Shown here one piece after another: positions 16,231-24,607 of a stretch of 47,468 nucleotides of DNA. The position numbers and the translations under genes are program-made. The first letter of the stretch is position 1. Each line of letters starts with the position of its first letter. Below the pieces are notes generated by a model. That model did not search any database and was not told where the DNA came from. It was given only the letters and a program-made list of their open reading frames with translations. Source of the stretch: Corynebacterium striatum ATCC 6940 (GTDB lineage Bacteria > Actinomycetota > Actinomycetes > Mycobacteriales > Mycobacteriaceae); NCBI RefSeq assembly GCF_000159135.1, contig NZ_GG667519.1:9085-56552 (forward strand), given 5' to 3'.

Positions 16231-17949
16231 CTACTTGCCGGCCTTCTCCTTTTCCAAGCGCTCGAGCAGATCGGCCTGGACTTCGCGGCGGCGGATCTTG
16301 CCCATCTGGTCCTTGGCCAGTTCCTCGAAGTGGTAGAAGGTACGCGGGACCTTGTAGCGGGTCAGACGCTCGCGGCAGAATTCCTTCAAGCCTTCAGGGT
16401 CGAGCGCCACGCCGTCGGCCAGGTCGATGCAGGCCACGACGTCCTCGGAACCGTCGGAGCGCGGGCGGCCGACCACGGCGACGTCGTCAATGGCAGGGTG
16501 CTTACGCAGTACTTCCTCAACTTCACCTGGGTAGACGTTGAAGCCGCCGGTGATAATGATTTCCTTGATGCGGGAGACCAGGCGGATGAAGCCGTCTTCT
16601 TCCATGATGCCCATGTCACCGGTGCGGAACCAGCCGTTGTGGAAGGCGGCTTCGGTGGCCTTCGGGTTGTTGAGGTAGCCCTTGAACACCTGGTGGCCGC
16701 GTGCGAGGACCTCGCCCTCGACGCCGTCCGGCTGGGTCTCATCCAGGTTGTCCGGGTTCGCAATGCGCACCTCGGTGTCCGGGAATGGGATTCCCACGTA
16801 GCCCGGGCGGCGGTCTGTGCTCATCGGGTTACCCACGATGATGGGGGAGCACTCGGTTAGGCCGTAGCCCTCAACCAGCAAGCCGCCGGTGTATTGCTCC
16901 CACTTCTCTACGGTGTCCACCGGCAAGGTCGAGGCGCCGGAGAATGCCGCACGCACGCCCTTGATGTCGATGTTCTGTTCCTCAGCAGACTCGACGATGC
17001 GCTCGTAGAGGGTTGGCACACCTGGAACCCACGTCGGAGTGTGCTTCTTCATCAAGTCCATGATGAGCGCAATGTCCGGCTTTGGAATGATGACCAGCTC
17101 GCCGCCGATAAGTGGTTGCAGGACCACGTTCATAACCAGGCCATAAGCGTGGAAGAAAGGCAGCGCGCAAAGCATGCGCTCCGGCTTGTCGCCCAGGCCA
17201 GGTACCCAGTGCTTGCCCTGCAGAATGACGGCGAAGAAGTTGCCGTGCGAAAGCTGCGCGCCCTTCGGCTGCCCGGTAGTGCCGGAGGTGTACATGATGA
17301 CGGCAATGGTGTCCTTGGTGATGTCCGCCGGAGGCTCGACGTCGCGCCCGTCGCCGCCGATGGCATTGCCCACCAGGCTGTCCCAGGTGACGGTGTTTTT
17401 GGCATGCGCCGATAGCTGCCCGCGCTTGGACTTCAAGAAAGGCAGGTACTTGAGGGCGAGCTTCTGGGCGGTAGGCATCGCATCAATCATGTTGACGGAG
17501 ATGACCGTCTCCAGATTGGTGGTGCCGCGCAGCTTCTCCAGGGTAGAAGCCGTCTTGTCCCAGGCAATAGCGATGCGGGCGCCGTGATCCTTGAACAGAC
17601 CTTCCAGCTCGTGCGCAGTGTAGAGCGGGTTGTGGAGGACCGCGATGGCGCCCAGCTTCAAGATGGCGTAAAAAGCAACTACGTACTGCGGGCAGTTCGG
17701 CGCCACGATGGCCACCTTGTCACCCGGGCGCACGCCGAATGCGCGCAGACCGGCGGCGGCGCGACGGACCTGCTTGTCCATCTCCGCGAAGGTCTGGGTC
17801 TTGCCAAAGAAGTAAGTCGCTGGCTTGTCAGGGTTGATTGCCAGGTTGTTGTCGTAAATATCGAGGAGAGTGGTATCTCCGTAGTCAAGGTTATGCGGGG
17901 TCCATTCTGGGTAGAACTGGAGCCATTCCTTGGTGTCGAATGCCGACAT
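16231..17949 (-). CDS. fadD: Long-chain fatty acid-CoA/AMP ligase, copy 3
   Basis: This ANL-superfamily ligase has 572 residues. Seen: MYTSGTTGQPKGAQLSH, GYGLTECSPIIVGNP, GWFRTGDMGIMEEDGFIRL, IKEIIITGGFNVYPGEVEE and GKIRRREVQADLLERLE. The ATG at 17949 starts MSAFDTKEWLQFYPEW, matching the paralogues, and follows GAAAGG at 11 nt. A GTG four codons upstream overlaps that site and is less likely. It is divergent from mshA with about 80 bp between the two starts. The G-to-Q change in the phosphate loop (TGQPKG against TGKPKG) is within family variation. The physiological substrate is unknown. Confidence 0.93.
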   Translation of the reverse strand: MSAFDTKEWLQFYPEWTPHNLDYGDTTLLDIYDNNLAINPDKPATYFFGKTQTFAEMDKQVRRAAAGLRAFGVRPGDKVAIVAPNCPQYVVAFYAILKLGAIAVLHNPLYTAHELEGLFKDHGARIAIAWDKTASTLEKLRGTTNLETVISVNMIDAMPTAQKLALKYLPFLKSKRGQLSAHAKNTVTWDSLVGNAIGGDGRDVEPPADITKDTIAVIMYTSGTTGQPKGAQLSHGNFFAVILQGKHWVPGLGDKPERMLCALPFFHAYGLVMNVVLQPLIGGELVIIPKPDIALIMDLMKKHTPTWVPGVPTLYERIVESAEEQNIDIKGVRAAFSGASTLPVDTVEKWEQYTGGLLVEGYGLTECSPIIVGNPMSTDRRPGYVGIPFPDTEVRIANPDNLDETQPDGVEGEVLARGHQVFKGYLNNPKATEAAFHNGWFRTGDMGIMEEDGFIRLVSRIKEIIITGGFNVYPGEVEEVLRKHPAIDDVAVVGRPRSDGSEDVVACIDLADGVALDPEGLKEFCRERLTRYKVPRTFYHFEELAKDQMGKIRRREVQADLLERLEKEKAGK

Positions 17950-17991
17950 GGGGTTCAGCACCTTTCGGTTGCGTAAGTTTTAGCATGGGCC

Positions 17992-18021
17992 AGTATAGCC
18001 CGGAATCCGGATGACTAGACT
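17992..18021. promoter_or_regulatory. Divergent promoters of fadD copy 3 and mshA
   Basis: On the minus strand TATACT (17997-17992) is the -10 for fadD copy 3. On the plus strand TAGACT (18016-18021) is the -10 for mshA. The -35 position for fadD would fall on the mshA -10, so the two promoters overlap and could exclude each other. Confidence 0.5.
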
Positions 18022-18029
18022 GTATGCCT

Positions 18030-19295
18030 ATGCGCATCGCAATGATTTCACTCCACACCTCGCCCATCGAGCAGCCGGGGTCCGGTGATGCAGGTGGAAT
18101 GAACGTCTACGTCATCAACATTGCTCGCCAACTTGCCCGGCAGGGCGTCGACGTCGACATTTTCACGCGAGCCACGCGTCCCAGCCAAGGCGAGGTCGTC
18201 GAGGTCGAGGAGCACCTGCGCGTCATCAACATCGTTGCGGGGCCTTACGAGGGTCTTGATAAGGAAGACCTCCCCACGCAGCTGGCAGCATTCGCGGGTG
18301 GGCTCGTGCAGTTCGTCAAGTGCTTCAATCTTGATTACGACCTCATCCACACGCACTACTGGCTCTCCGGCCAAGTGGGCTGGCTGCTGCGCGATCTCTG
18401 GGGCGTCCCGCTCGTCCATACCGCGCACACCCTGGCTGCTGTGAAGAATGCGCACCGCACCGCCGATGACACCCGGGAATCGGAAGCCCGTCGCATCTGC
18501 GAGCAGCAGCTGGTGGATAACGCGGATCTCCTCGTGGTGAATACAGAGCAGGAGACTCGCGATCTCGTCGAGCATTACGACGCCGAGCCTTCTCGCATCA
18601 AGGTGGTCTCGCCGGGCGCCGACACCGAGCTGTTTACACCTGGCACCGACCGCAACACCGAGCGCTCGCGCCGTGAGTTGGGCATTCCTATCCACACCAA
18701 GGTCGTGGCCTTCGTGGGCCGACTGCAGAAGTTCAAGGGCCCGGAGGTTCTCATTCGTGCAACCGCTGAGCTCATTGAGCGCGATCCTTATCGCAATATC
18801 CGCGTGCTGTTCTGCGGCGGCCCATCGGGTGCGAACTCGACGCCGGAGTACTACCAGAACCTGGTGCACAAGCTGGGGCTTTCCAAGCACGTGCGCTTTC
18901 TTAGTCCGCGTCCGCCGGAGGAGTTGGTCTCTATTTACCGCGCGGCCGACGTTGTGGCGGTGCCCAGCTACAATGAGTCCTTTGGCCTGGTAGCACTGGA
19001 GGCTCAGGCCTCGGGCACCCCGGTCATCGCCTCCCGCGTCGGCGGCCTGCCCATCGCCGTGGCGGATGGGGAGACGGGTGAGCTAGTCGATGGTCACTCG
19101 CCGGAGGCCTGGGCGGATGCCTTGGAGCACTTGCTTGACGACGACCCGCTGCGCATCAGCATGGGCGAAGCCGCCGTGGGGCATGCGGCGAAGTTCAGCT
19201 GGGCCGAGTCGGCCCGCGTACTCAAAGACATCTACGAGGAAGCTCTCGCCATCGAAGTCCCAGACTGCCATGCGCGCCGGGCAATTGGTTACTAA
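18030..19295 (+). CDS. mshA: D-inositol-3-phosphate glycosyltransferase, mycothiol synthesis
   Basis: This GT4 (GT-B fold) enzyme joins N-acetylglucosamine from UDP-GlcNAc to 1D-myo-inositol 3-phosphate, the first committed step of mycothiol, the actinobacterial thiol buffer. With 421 residues it is close to characterised MshA. Seen: the N-terminal sugar-binding loop [42 protein letters not shown], and the nucleotide-binding end [21 protein letters not shown]. The start is given as the ATG at 18030 ([12 protein letters not shown]). An ATG two codons earlier (18024) also exists. The -10 TAGACT ends 8 nt before 18030 and no binding site is present, so the message is probably leaderless. Confidence 0.95.
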   Translation: MRIAMISLHTSPIEQPGSGDAGGMNVYVINIARQLARQGVDVDIFTRATRPSQGEVVEVEEHLRVINIVAGPYEGLDKEDLPTQLAAFAGGLVQFVKCFNLDYDLIHTHYWLSGQVGWLLRDLWGVPLVHTAHTLAAVKNAHRTADDTRESEARRICEQQLVDNADLLVVNTEQETRDLVEHYDAEPSRIKVVSPGADTELFTPGTDRNTERSRRELGIPIHTKVVAFVGRLQKFKGPEVLIRATAELIERDPYRNIRVLFCGGPSGANSTPEYYQNLVHKLGLSKHVRFLSPRPPEELVSIYRAADVVAVPSYNESFGLVALEAQASGTPVIASRVGGLPIAVADGETGELVDGHSPEAWADALEHLLDDDPLRISMGEAAVGHAAKFSWAESARVLKDIYEEALAIEVPDCHARRAIGY

Positions 19296-19326
19296 GTAGC
19301 GGGACATAAGACTTAGGTTTAAAGGC

Positions 19327-20448
19327 ATGACTTTTTTGCGCACTCTCCGCTTAGGCGATGTGCTGCTTGCGGGCTTGGCCGTGCTACTGGCGCTCTTGTA
19401 CACCCTGGTACCGGGGCCGCTGCCCATGGGGATTTACATCGCGCAAGCTGTGGTTTCGTGGGCTTTCGTCCCTTTCTTTCTGATCTGGCGCTCGCGTCCT
19501 GCTTTGGCTTCGGCAGGCATGATTTTCTGCCTCGCTGTATGGGCAATCACTTGGTTTTGGGCGCTTCCCGTTAACTCTGGATTCTCTCCGTGGTTGGTCG
19601 CTGCGCCTTTAGCTGTTTATTCTTCTGCGCGTTTATGTGAAGAACGGTGGATTCCAAAGGTGATTCTCGGCGCAACGTTCGCTGGCACCTTCGCTTCGCC
19701 GTTCATGTGGAAGCTGCAACCAGACCTGACCGAGCGATACCGAAGCGGAACGGATTTTCTATTCACGTTCCTGTTCCACTGGCTACTTCTGCTCCTCGTC
19801 TATGTAGTTGCGGTGCGTTTGCGGGACAAGGAGCTGGAGCGGCAGGCACGGCAGCGTGAAGCTCAGGAAGAAGAGCGGCTTCTAATTGCTCGTGAGCTGC
19901 ATGACGTATTAGCTCATTCGTTGACGCTCATTAAGGTGCAAGCAAATGCTGGTTTGGTTGCATCGGGGACGTCGGAGGAAGCGTTGCGGACAATCCGAAC
20001 TGAAGCGGACGGGGCGCTTGCTGAGGTTCGTTCAATTGTGTCTTCATTGCGGGCGCCGACAACCCGGGAGCCATCTCGCCAGCTATCCGATATTCCCAAG
20101 GTCGTGGAAGGTTTTCGTGCTGCAGGTTTGGAAATCAGCGCAGAGCTTCCCGTTTCCTCTGTAGCCTTTCCTGCGCTAACCCAATTGGCTTTGGTCCGGA
20201 TCATCACGGAGGCACTGACTAACGTGCTTCGCCACCAAGGAACAGGCGCGAAAGTTCATTTGAACCTGTCTGATTCTGCTGCCCTTAGTGTTGAGTCTTG
20301 GGGCAGATCACAAGGGGAGACTGCTGGCGCCGGTGTAGGTTTGGTTGGAATCGCCGAAAGAGCTACAGCATTGGGTGGCTGGGTGCGTACCTCCGGAGAC
20401 GCTCGGCATTTCCTAGTTGAAGCACAATTTCCGCAGAGGACAACATAA
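19327..20448 (+). CDS. NarL-family sensor histidine kinase
   Basis: This is a membrane sensor kinase of 373 residues. Six hydrophobic stretches fill residues 1-165 with only short loops, so sensing is probably within the membrane. A HisKA_3 dimerisation helix follows with phospho-acceptor His192 in LIARELHDVLAHSLTLIKVQ. A divergent ATPase end shows the N-box region VRIITEALTNVLRH and a G-box GAGVGLVGIAERATALGG. The next gene overlaps it by 1 nt (TAATG), and an ABC exporter pair follows, so the module probably controls its own transporter. TAGGTT ends 7 nt before the ATG with no usable binding site, suggesting a leaderless transcript. Codon use is less GC-rich than in mshA or gpmA on either side. 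Confidence 0.9.
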   Translation: MTFLRTLRLGDVLLAGLAVLLALLYTLVPGPLPMGIYIAQAVVSWAFVPFFLIWRSRPALASAGMIFCLAVWAITWFWALPVNSGFSPWLVAAPLAVYSSARLCEERWIPKVILGATFAGTFASPFMWKLQPDLTERYRSGTDFLFTFLFHWLLLLLVYVVAVRLRDKELERQARQREAQEEERLLIARELHDVLAHSLTLIKVQANAGLVASGTSEEALRTIRTEADGALAEVRSIVSSLRAPTTREPSRQLSDIPKVVEGFRAAGLEISAELPVSSVAFPALTQLALVRIITEALTNVLRHQGTGAKVHLNLSDSAALSVESWGRSQGETAGAGVGLVGIAERATALGGWVRTSGDARHFLVEAQFPQRTT

Positions 20449-21104
20449 TGATTCGAGTACTTCTTGCTGATGACCAGCCGCTGCTGCGCAGTGCGTTGGA
20501 AACCATTCTTAATGCCGCAGGGGACATTCAGGTCGTTGCCGCGGTTAGTGATGGGCAAGCAGCCGTCGAGGCTGCAGCTGCGCATTCGCTCGATATTGCG
20601 ATTCTTGATATTCGGATGCCGGGAATGGATGGAATTGCTGCGGCAAACGCGCTTTTGGCGAGGAACGCCTCACTCCGAGTAATCATGCTTACGACGTTCA
20701 ATGAAGAGGAGCTGGTTCGTTCTGCATTGCTCGCGGGAGTTCATGGTTTCCTCCTCAAGGACTCTGATCCGGAGGTGCTCGTTGGGGCTGTTCGTGCGGT
20801 TTATGCAGGAGAAGCCGTCCTAGCAAGCGGAGTGACCGGAACCGTTTTGGAGGGGTATCGCGCAGCGATTGCTGGACGAGCCGAACTATCAGCAGCGCAA
20901 AGGCAGGGGCTTGCGTTGGTGACTCGACGCGAGTTGGAAGTGCTGCGGCTGATCACTAGTGGCGCGACTAACCGGGAAATTGCCCAAGAACTCGTCCTCG
21001 CTGAGACCACCGTAAAGACGCACGTTTCCTCGCTCATGTCGAAGCTGCAAGCTAGGGACCGCGTGGCTTTGGTGTTGCTAGGCCAAAAAGTCCTACTGCA
21101 GTAG
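20448..21104 (+). CDS. NarL/LuxR-family response regulator
   Basis: This 218-residue DNA-binding response regulator is the partner of the upstream kinase, with which it overlaps by 1 nt. The receiver domain has the acidic pair DD (residues 8-9), phospho-acceptor Asp54 in ILDIRMPGMDG, Thr in MLTTFNEEE and Lys in GFLLKDSDPEVL. A C-terminal LuxR-type helix-turn-helix follows in LITSGATNREIAQELVLAET and then TVKTHVSSLMSKL. It probably activates the ABC genes downstream when the kinase detects its signal. NarL-type pairs beside ABC-2 exporters commonly govern drug or peptide efflux in actinobacteria; the signal here is unknown. Confidence 0.94.
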   Translation: MIRVLLADDQPLLRSALETILNAAGDIQVVAAVSDGQAAVEAAAAHSLDIAILDIRMPGMDGIAAANALLARNASLRVIMLTTFNEEELVRSALLAGVHGFLLKDSDPEVLVGAVRAVYAGEAVLASGVTGTVLEGYRAAIAGRAELSAAQRQGLALVTRRELEVLRLITSGATNREIAQELVLAETTVKTHVSSLMSKLQARDRVALVLLGQKVLLQ

Positions 21105-21173
21105 GAGAACTTCAGGCCAAGGTTGGTTCTGCTGGGGGATACAGGAAAGAAGCTACGGCGACATACTTCTTTC

Positions 21174-21854
21174 ATGTCCTCATCACTTAGCTTGTCACGT
21201 GTCACCAAGTCGTTCGGGAACCAGCGAGTCCTCAACGACGTCTCGCTTTCAGTAACTCCTGGACGAGTACATGCTTTGCTTGGGCGAAACGGCGCGGGAA
21301 AGTCCACCCTGATGTCGATTTTGTTGGGACTTTCATCTGCAGATTCTGGAACCATCGGTGAGCTGCCTACGGTCGGTGCGTCCTTGAACGGACCAGCTTT
21401 CTACGGCCACCTCAGCGCACGGAATAACCTCCTTGTGCACACAAGATTGCTTGGTCTGCCCGCGGAGGAGGCAGATCGGGCTCTTGCTGTGGTTGGGCTG
21501 GTGGACGTCGGCGGCAAGAAAGCCAAGAGTTTTTCCACCGGAATGAAAGCTAGGTTGGCCCTAGGACAAGCGATTCTCGGAGACCCCGAAGTGCTCGTAC
21601 TTGATGAGCCGCAAAATGGCCTTGACCCGCAAGGAATCAGCGAGCTACGCGAGCTGCTGCGTGACTGGGCTGCGCGAGGCGGCACGGTTCTAGTTAGTTC
21701 TCACCAACTGGGGGAAGTACTTCATCTCGCAGATGACATTTCTGTGCTGGCACAAGGTGAAATCGTTTATTCGGGGCCTCTGCGTGATTTGGCTCCGGTA
21801 GGAAACTTGGAAGAGGAGTTCTTCCGCCTCACCGCAGGGGGACGCAATGTTTAG
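21174..21854 (+). CDS. ABC transporter ATP-binding protein
   Basis: This 226-residue ATPase of the ABC-2 exporter type has Walker A GRNGAGKST (residues 37-45), a variant signature SFSTGMKARLALGQ, Walker B VLVLDEPQNGLD and the switch histidine in VSSHQLGE. It would power the permease encoded next, whose start lies 8 bp inside this gene. The ATG at 21174 is chosen because the aligned family begins at LSLSRVTKSFG. An in-frame start at 21123 gives an unlikely extension. CATACT ends 6 nt before the ATG and there is no binding site, so a separate leaderless promoter is possible within the operon. Confidence 0.92.
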   Translation: MSSSLSLSRVTKSFGNQRVLNDVSLSVTPGRVHALLGRNGAGKSTLMSILLGLSSADSGTIGELPTVGASLNGPAFYGHLSARNNLLVHTRLLGLPAEEADRALAVVGLVDVGGKKAKSFSTGMKARLALGQAILGDPEVLVLDEPQNGLDPQGISELRELLRDWAARGGTVLVSSHQLGEVLHLADDISVLAQGEIVYSGPLRDLAPVGNLEEEFFRLTAGGRNV

Positions 21855-23331
21855 GCGTCAACTTTGCGCAGAGCTGCTGCGCGCTCGCGGTACTTCGTTG
21901 GTGTGGCTGCCTTTGATAGCCGTGCCTTTGGTCCTTCTGACATATAACCTTTCTCGCCTTGCATCTCCTGCCACCGATGCGACGGGCGTACTCATGTGGC
22001 AATCAATGTATGTCACTGGGATGGCGGCTCCACTTGTTGCAATGTTTGCTGCAGCTGCGGAGGCACGGGAGAAGCGTGCTCGGTTTGGCGGGACGCATAT
22101 GCGTTTGGCGGGGCTTCCGAAGGTGCGAAGGACGCGATTCTTGAATGCCGAAAGGTTGGCCCGCCTCCTCGTTGTCCTCCTCAGCATCGCTGTATTTCAT
22201 GTAATTAATTTCGGCGGAAGTTGGTTGGCCGTCTATTCGCGCGAGAATAGCTCACGCATTCTCGCTGTCGGTGTGCTGTGCTTTGTCGGCTCGATTGGCA
22301 TTGCTGGATTGGCAGCAGCAGTAGCACGCCTGACCAACTTGGTAGTGACACTCGTAGTGTTTGTTATCTGGCAACTATTCTTTGCCCTAAATCCCGTCGT
22401 GGAAGCCGACAATTGGTGGATTTGCCCGCCTGCGTGGCCGGTGCGAGCTGTACTGCCGATAATGGGTATTCACCGAAACTCCGTTCCACTTGAGCCGGGT
22501 GCGCCTTTGGCAGCTGAGAAACCGTGGACCGCACTAGCTTTGTGTGTTCTTCTTGCTCTGGTGGGAATTGCAGTAGCGCTCTGGGCACCAGATGGCTGGC
22601 ACCCACGGCTAGTCCGACGCTCGAAAGTGGCAGCAAATGAACCTGGGGTGGGATGGAAGCCCGCTGTGGTTAAAAGGGATTGCGCACAACGGCCATGGCC
22701 ATTTTTAGCGCTTTGCTTTGCGGCTACGACACCAGCGCTAGTGGCCTGCATGGTTCTCAGCGCAATGCTGATGGTGTTTACCGCTTTGCTCTACCCGGCC
22801 TCTTATGTCCATGGCCTGTTCGTGTTCGGCATTTTGCCCATCGGATCGGGGCTTGCACCCGTGTTGGGATGGGCTGCACTGCGCGATAGTTGGCCGTTGA
22901 TGTTGCTCGAATATCGAGGGTGCCGAAGCACCTTTATCTACTGGTTAATCAGCGTGGTCGCTGTAATGTCAGCATGCAGCTTGCTTGCTGGGCTCATTGC
23001 TGGCGGTGCGCTGGGCGATGAGCTTCGCCGACTCGTGCTCAGCATTGCAGTGGGCACCATTATCGCTTTGGCAAGCTTGTTATTCAATGCCCGATTCGGG
23101 AGCACGTTCACGCTTGCTCTGAGCATCGTGTTTGCGATCATTTCGCTTACGTTGGGCGGAGATGTCCTCGCGAATACTCCATTGTGGACTGTAGCCTTTA
23201 ACGCTTGGCCGGAGACGGTCACGAATATCGGCCGAATGACAGTAGCGATACCCGTGGTGGTGGTAGCGCTCGCATCTCTTTGTTTCTGCTGGCAGAAGAA
23301 GGCTCCCATGGTCGGGAGCTCGGATTCTTAA
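21847..23331 (+). CDS. ABC-2-type permease, duplicated membrane architecture
   Basis: This 494-residue membrane protein has about 12 hydrophobic segments in two halves (roughly 1-240 and 285-494), separated by a hydrophilic stretch near 250-285. It opens with the MFRRQLCAELLRARG amphipathic segment common in ABC-2/lantibiotic-immunity-type permeases. Together with the ATPase it should form an exporter. The last codons run into a convergent small ORF: the stop lies at 23329-23331, where that minus-strand reading frame appears to be cut. The substrate is unknown; an antibiotic or peptide is the common case for kinase-regulator-ABC cassettes. Confidence 0.85.
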   Translation: MFRRQLCAELLRARGTSLVWLPLIAVPLVLLTYNLSRLASPATDATGVLMWQSMYVTGMAAPLVAMFAAAAEAREKRARFGGTHMRLAGLPKVRRTRFLNAERLARLLVVLLSIAVFHVINFGGSWLAVYSRENSSRILAVGVLCFVGSIGIAGLAAAVARLTNLVVTLVVFVIWQLFFALNPVVEADNWWICPPAWPVRAVLPIMGIHRNSVPLEPGAPLAAEKPWTALALCVLLALVGIAVALWAPDGWHPRLVRRSKVAANEPGVGWKPAVVKRDCAQRPWPFLALCFAATTPALVACMVLSAMLMVFTALLYPASYVHGLFVFGILPIGSGLAPVLGWAALRDSWPLMLLEYRGCRSTFIYWLISVVAVMSACSLLAGLIAGGALGDELRRLVLSIAVGTIIALASLLFNARFGSTFTLALSIVFAIISLTLGGDVLANTPLWTVAFNAWPETVTNIGRMTVAIPVVVVALASLCFCWQKKAPMVGSSDS

Positions 23332-23627
23332 CCCGCGAGTGACTTCGTCCAAGAAGTCCACCAGAACTTCGCCCCAGAGCGCCTGCTTGACCAGCATGCC
23401 CCAGCCGCGGCCACGGGCGCGGCGGCAGCTTGCAGCATCTCTTCGGTCCACTCGCGTTCGATGGGGCCTTCGGCGGTGGGGACGTCGATGTCAGCAATTG
23501 AGAGGATTTCACCGTTGCCCGCGAGATAACCCACCAGTGCACTGTCCGCCTCGTGGCACACGCGCAGTGCCAGGGAAGGGGAATCGTTAGTTTCCAAGTG
23601 GGGTGGGGCTATCTGAATTACGTGCAT
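23328..23627 (-). CDS. Small hypothetical protein, probably frameshifted and end-truncated
   Basis: The open frame from the ATG at 23627 gives 99 residues: MHVIQIAPPHLETNDSP, then an acidic REWTEEMLQAAAA. After a GC-rich alanine stretch near 23410 this frame becomes implausible (CWSSRRSGAKFWWTSWTKS). Another frame then reads a natural sequence, WGMLVKQALWGEVLVDFLDE, that has no stop before the permease gene. The original gene seems to have had a frameshift and to have lost its end where the ABC cassette joins. I do not recognise the family. There is no clear binding site. Confidence 0.35.
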   Translation of the reverse strand: MHVIQIAPPHLETNDSPSLALRVCHEADSALVGYLAGNGEILSIADIDVPTAEGPIEREWTEEMLQAAAAPVAAAGACWSSRRSGAKFWWTSWTKSLAG

Positions 23628-23773
23628 GGCAGCTTCTGCTCTCGGTGAGTGTTTTCCATTTAATTGTGATTTAGATTTCTTGAGCAATAAAAGCCCATTG
23701 TAGGGAGTTTTCGGTTACCTCCGAAGGCTAAAAGTTGCAGCGCGGACTATTAAAAACTGGCATGCTTGTAGGC

Positions 23774-24520
23774 ATGACTAACGGAAAGCTCATTCTTCTT
23801 CGACACGGACAATCCCAGTGGAACGAATCCAACCAGTTCACCGGTTGGGTAGACGTTGACCTCACCGCAAAGGGCGAGGCAGAGGCAAAGCGCGGCGGCG
23901 AGCTGCTCAAGGAGCAGGGCATCCTGCCAGATGTTCTCTACACCTCCCTCTTGCGCCGTGCTATCCGCACCGCAAACATCGCTCTTAATGCTGCTGACCG
24001 CCACTGGATTCCGGTCGTACGCGACTGGCGTCTTAACGAGCGTCACTACGGCGCTCTGCAGGGCCTCAACAAGGCTGAGACCAAGGAGAAGTACGGCGAG
24101 GAGCAGTTCATGGCATGGCGCCGCTCCTACGGCACCCCGCCACCAGAGCTCGAGGACTCCTCCGAGTACTCCCAGTCCAATGATCCGCGCTACGCAGACC
24201 TCGACCAGGTCCCACGCACCGAGTGCCTGAAGGACGTCGTCGAGCGCTTCGTTCCTTACTTCGAGGAAGAGATCCTTCCGCGCGCCAAGAAGGGCGAGGT
24301 TGTCCTCATCGCTGCCCACGGTAACTCCCTGCGCGCACTGGTCAAGCACCTCGACAACATCTCTGACGATGACATTGCTGGCCTGAACATTCCTACCGGT
24401 ATTCCGCTGGTCTACGAGATTGCGGAAGACGGCAACGTAGTCAACCCAGGCGGCACCTACTTGGATCTGGAAGCAGCCGCAGCGGGCGCAGCCGCTGTTG
24501 CCGCACAGGGTGCCAAGTAA
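23774..24520 (+). CDS. gpmA: 2,3-bisphosphoglycerate-dependent phosphoglycerate mutase
   Basis: This glycolytic enzyme interconverts 3- and 2-phosphoglycerate through a phosphohistidine. Its 248 residues match the family. Seen: the phosphohistidine motif [10 protein letters not shown] near the start, [30 protein letters not shown], and the second catalytic histidine in [15 protein letters not shown]. It ends in a low-complexity alanine tail. The ATG at 23774 fits the family start. An earlier in-frame ATG at 23762 lies over the -10-like CATGCT, which ends 7 nt before 23774, so a leaderless message is likely. Codon use is strongly biased, as expected for a highly expressed gene. It sits upstream of senX3-regX3, as in mycobacteria. 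Confidence 0.97.
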   Translation: MTNGKLILLRHGQSQWNESNQFTGWVDVDLTAKGEAEAKRGGELLKEQGILPDVLYTSLLRRAIRTANIALNAADRHWIPVVRDWRLNERHYGALQGLNKAETKEKYGEEQFMAWRRSYGTPPPELEDSSEYSQSNDPRYADLDQVPRTECLKDVVERFVPYFEEEILPRAKKGEVVLIAAHGNSLRALVKHLDNISDDDIAGLNIPTGIPLVYEIAEDGNVVNPGGTYLDLEAAAAGAAAVAAQGAK

Positions 24521-24544
24521 GTACCTTTAAGACTCCATAGAGTT

Positions 24545-24568
24545 CCCAGGGGGTTTATACTCCCTGGG
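24545..24568 (+). terminator. Stem-loop between gpmA and senX3
   Basis: CCCAGGG (24545-24551) pairs with CCCTGGG (24562-24568) and is followed by a mixed T-rich stretch. It probably weakens read-through from gpmA; there is no strict T-run. Confidence 0.5.
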
Positions 24569-24607
24569 GATTGTTGCGTTTTAAATATTTAACTTTTTAG
24601 TGGACTC

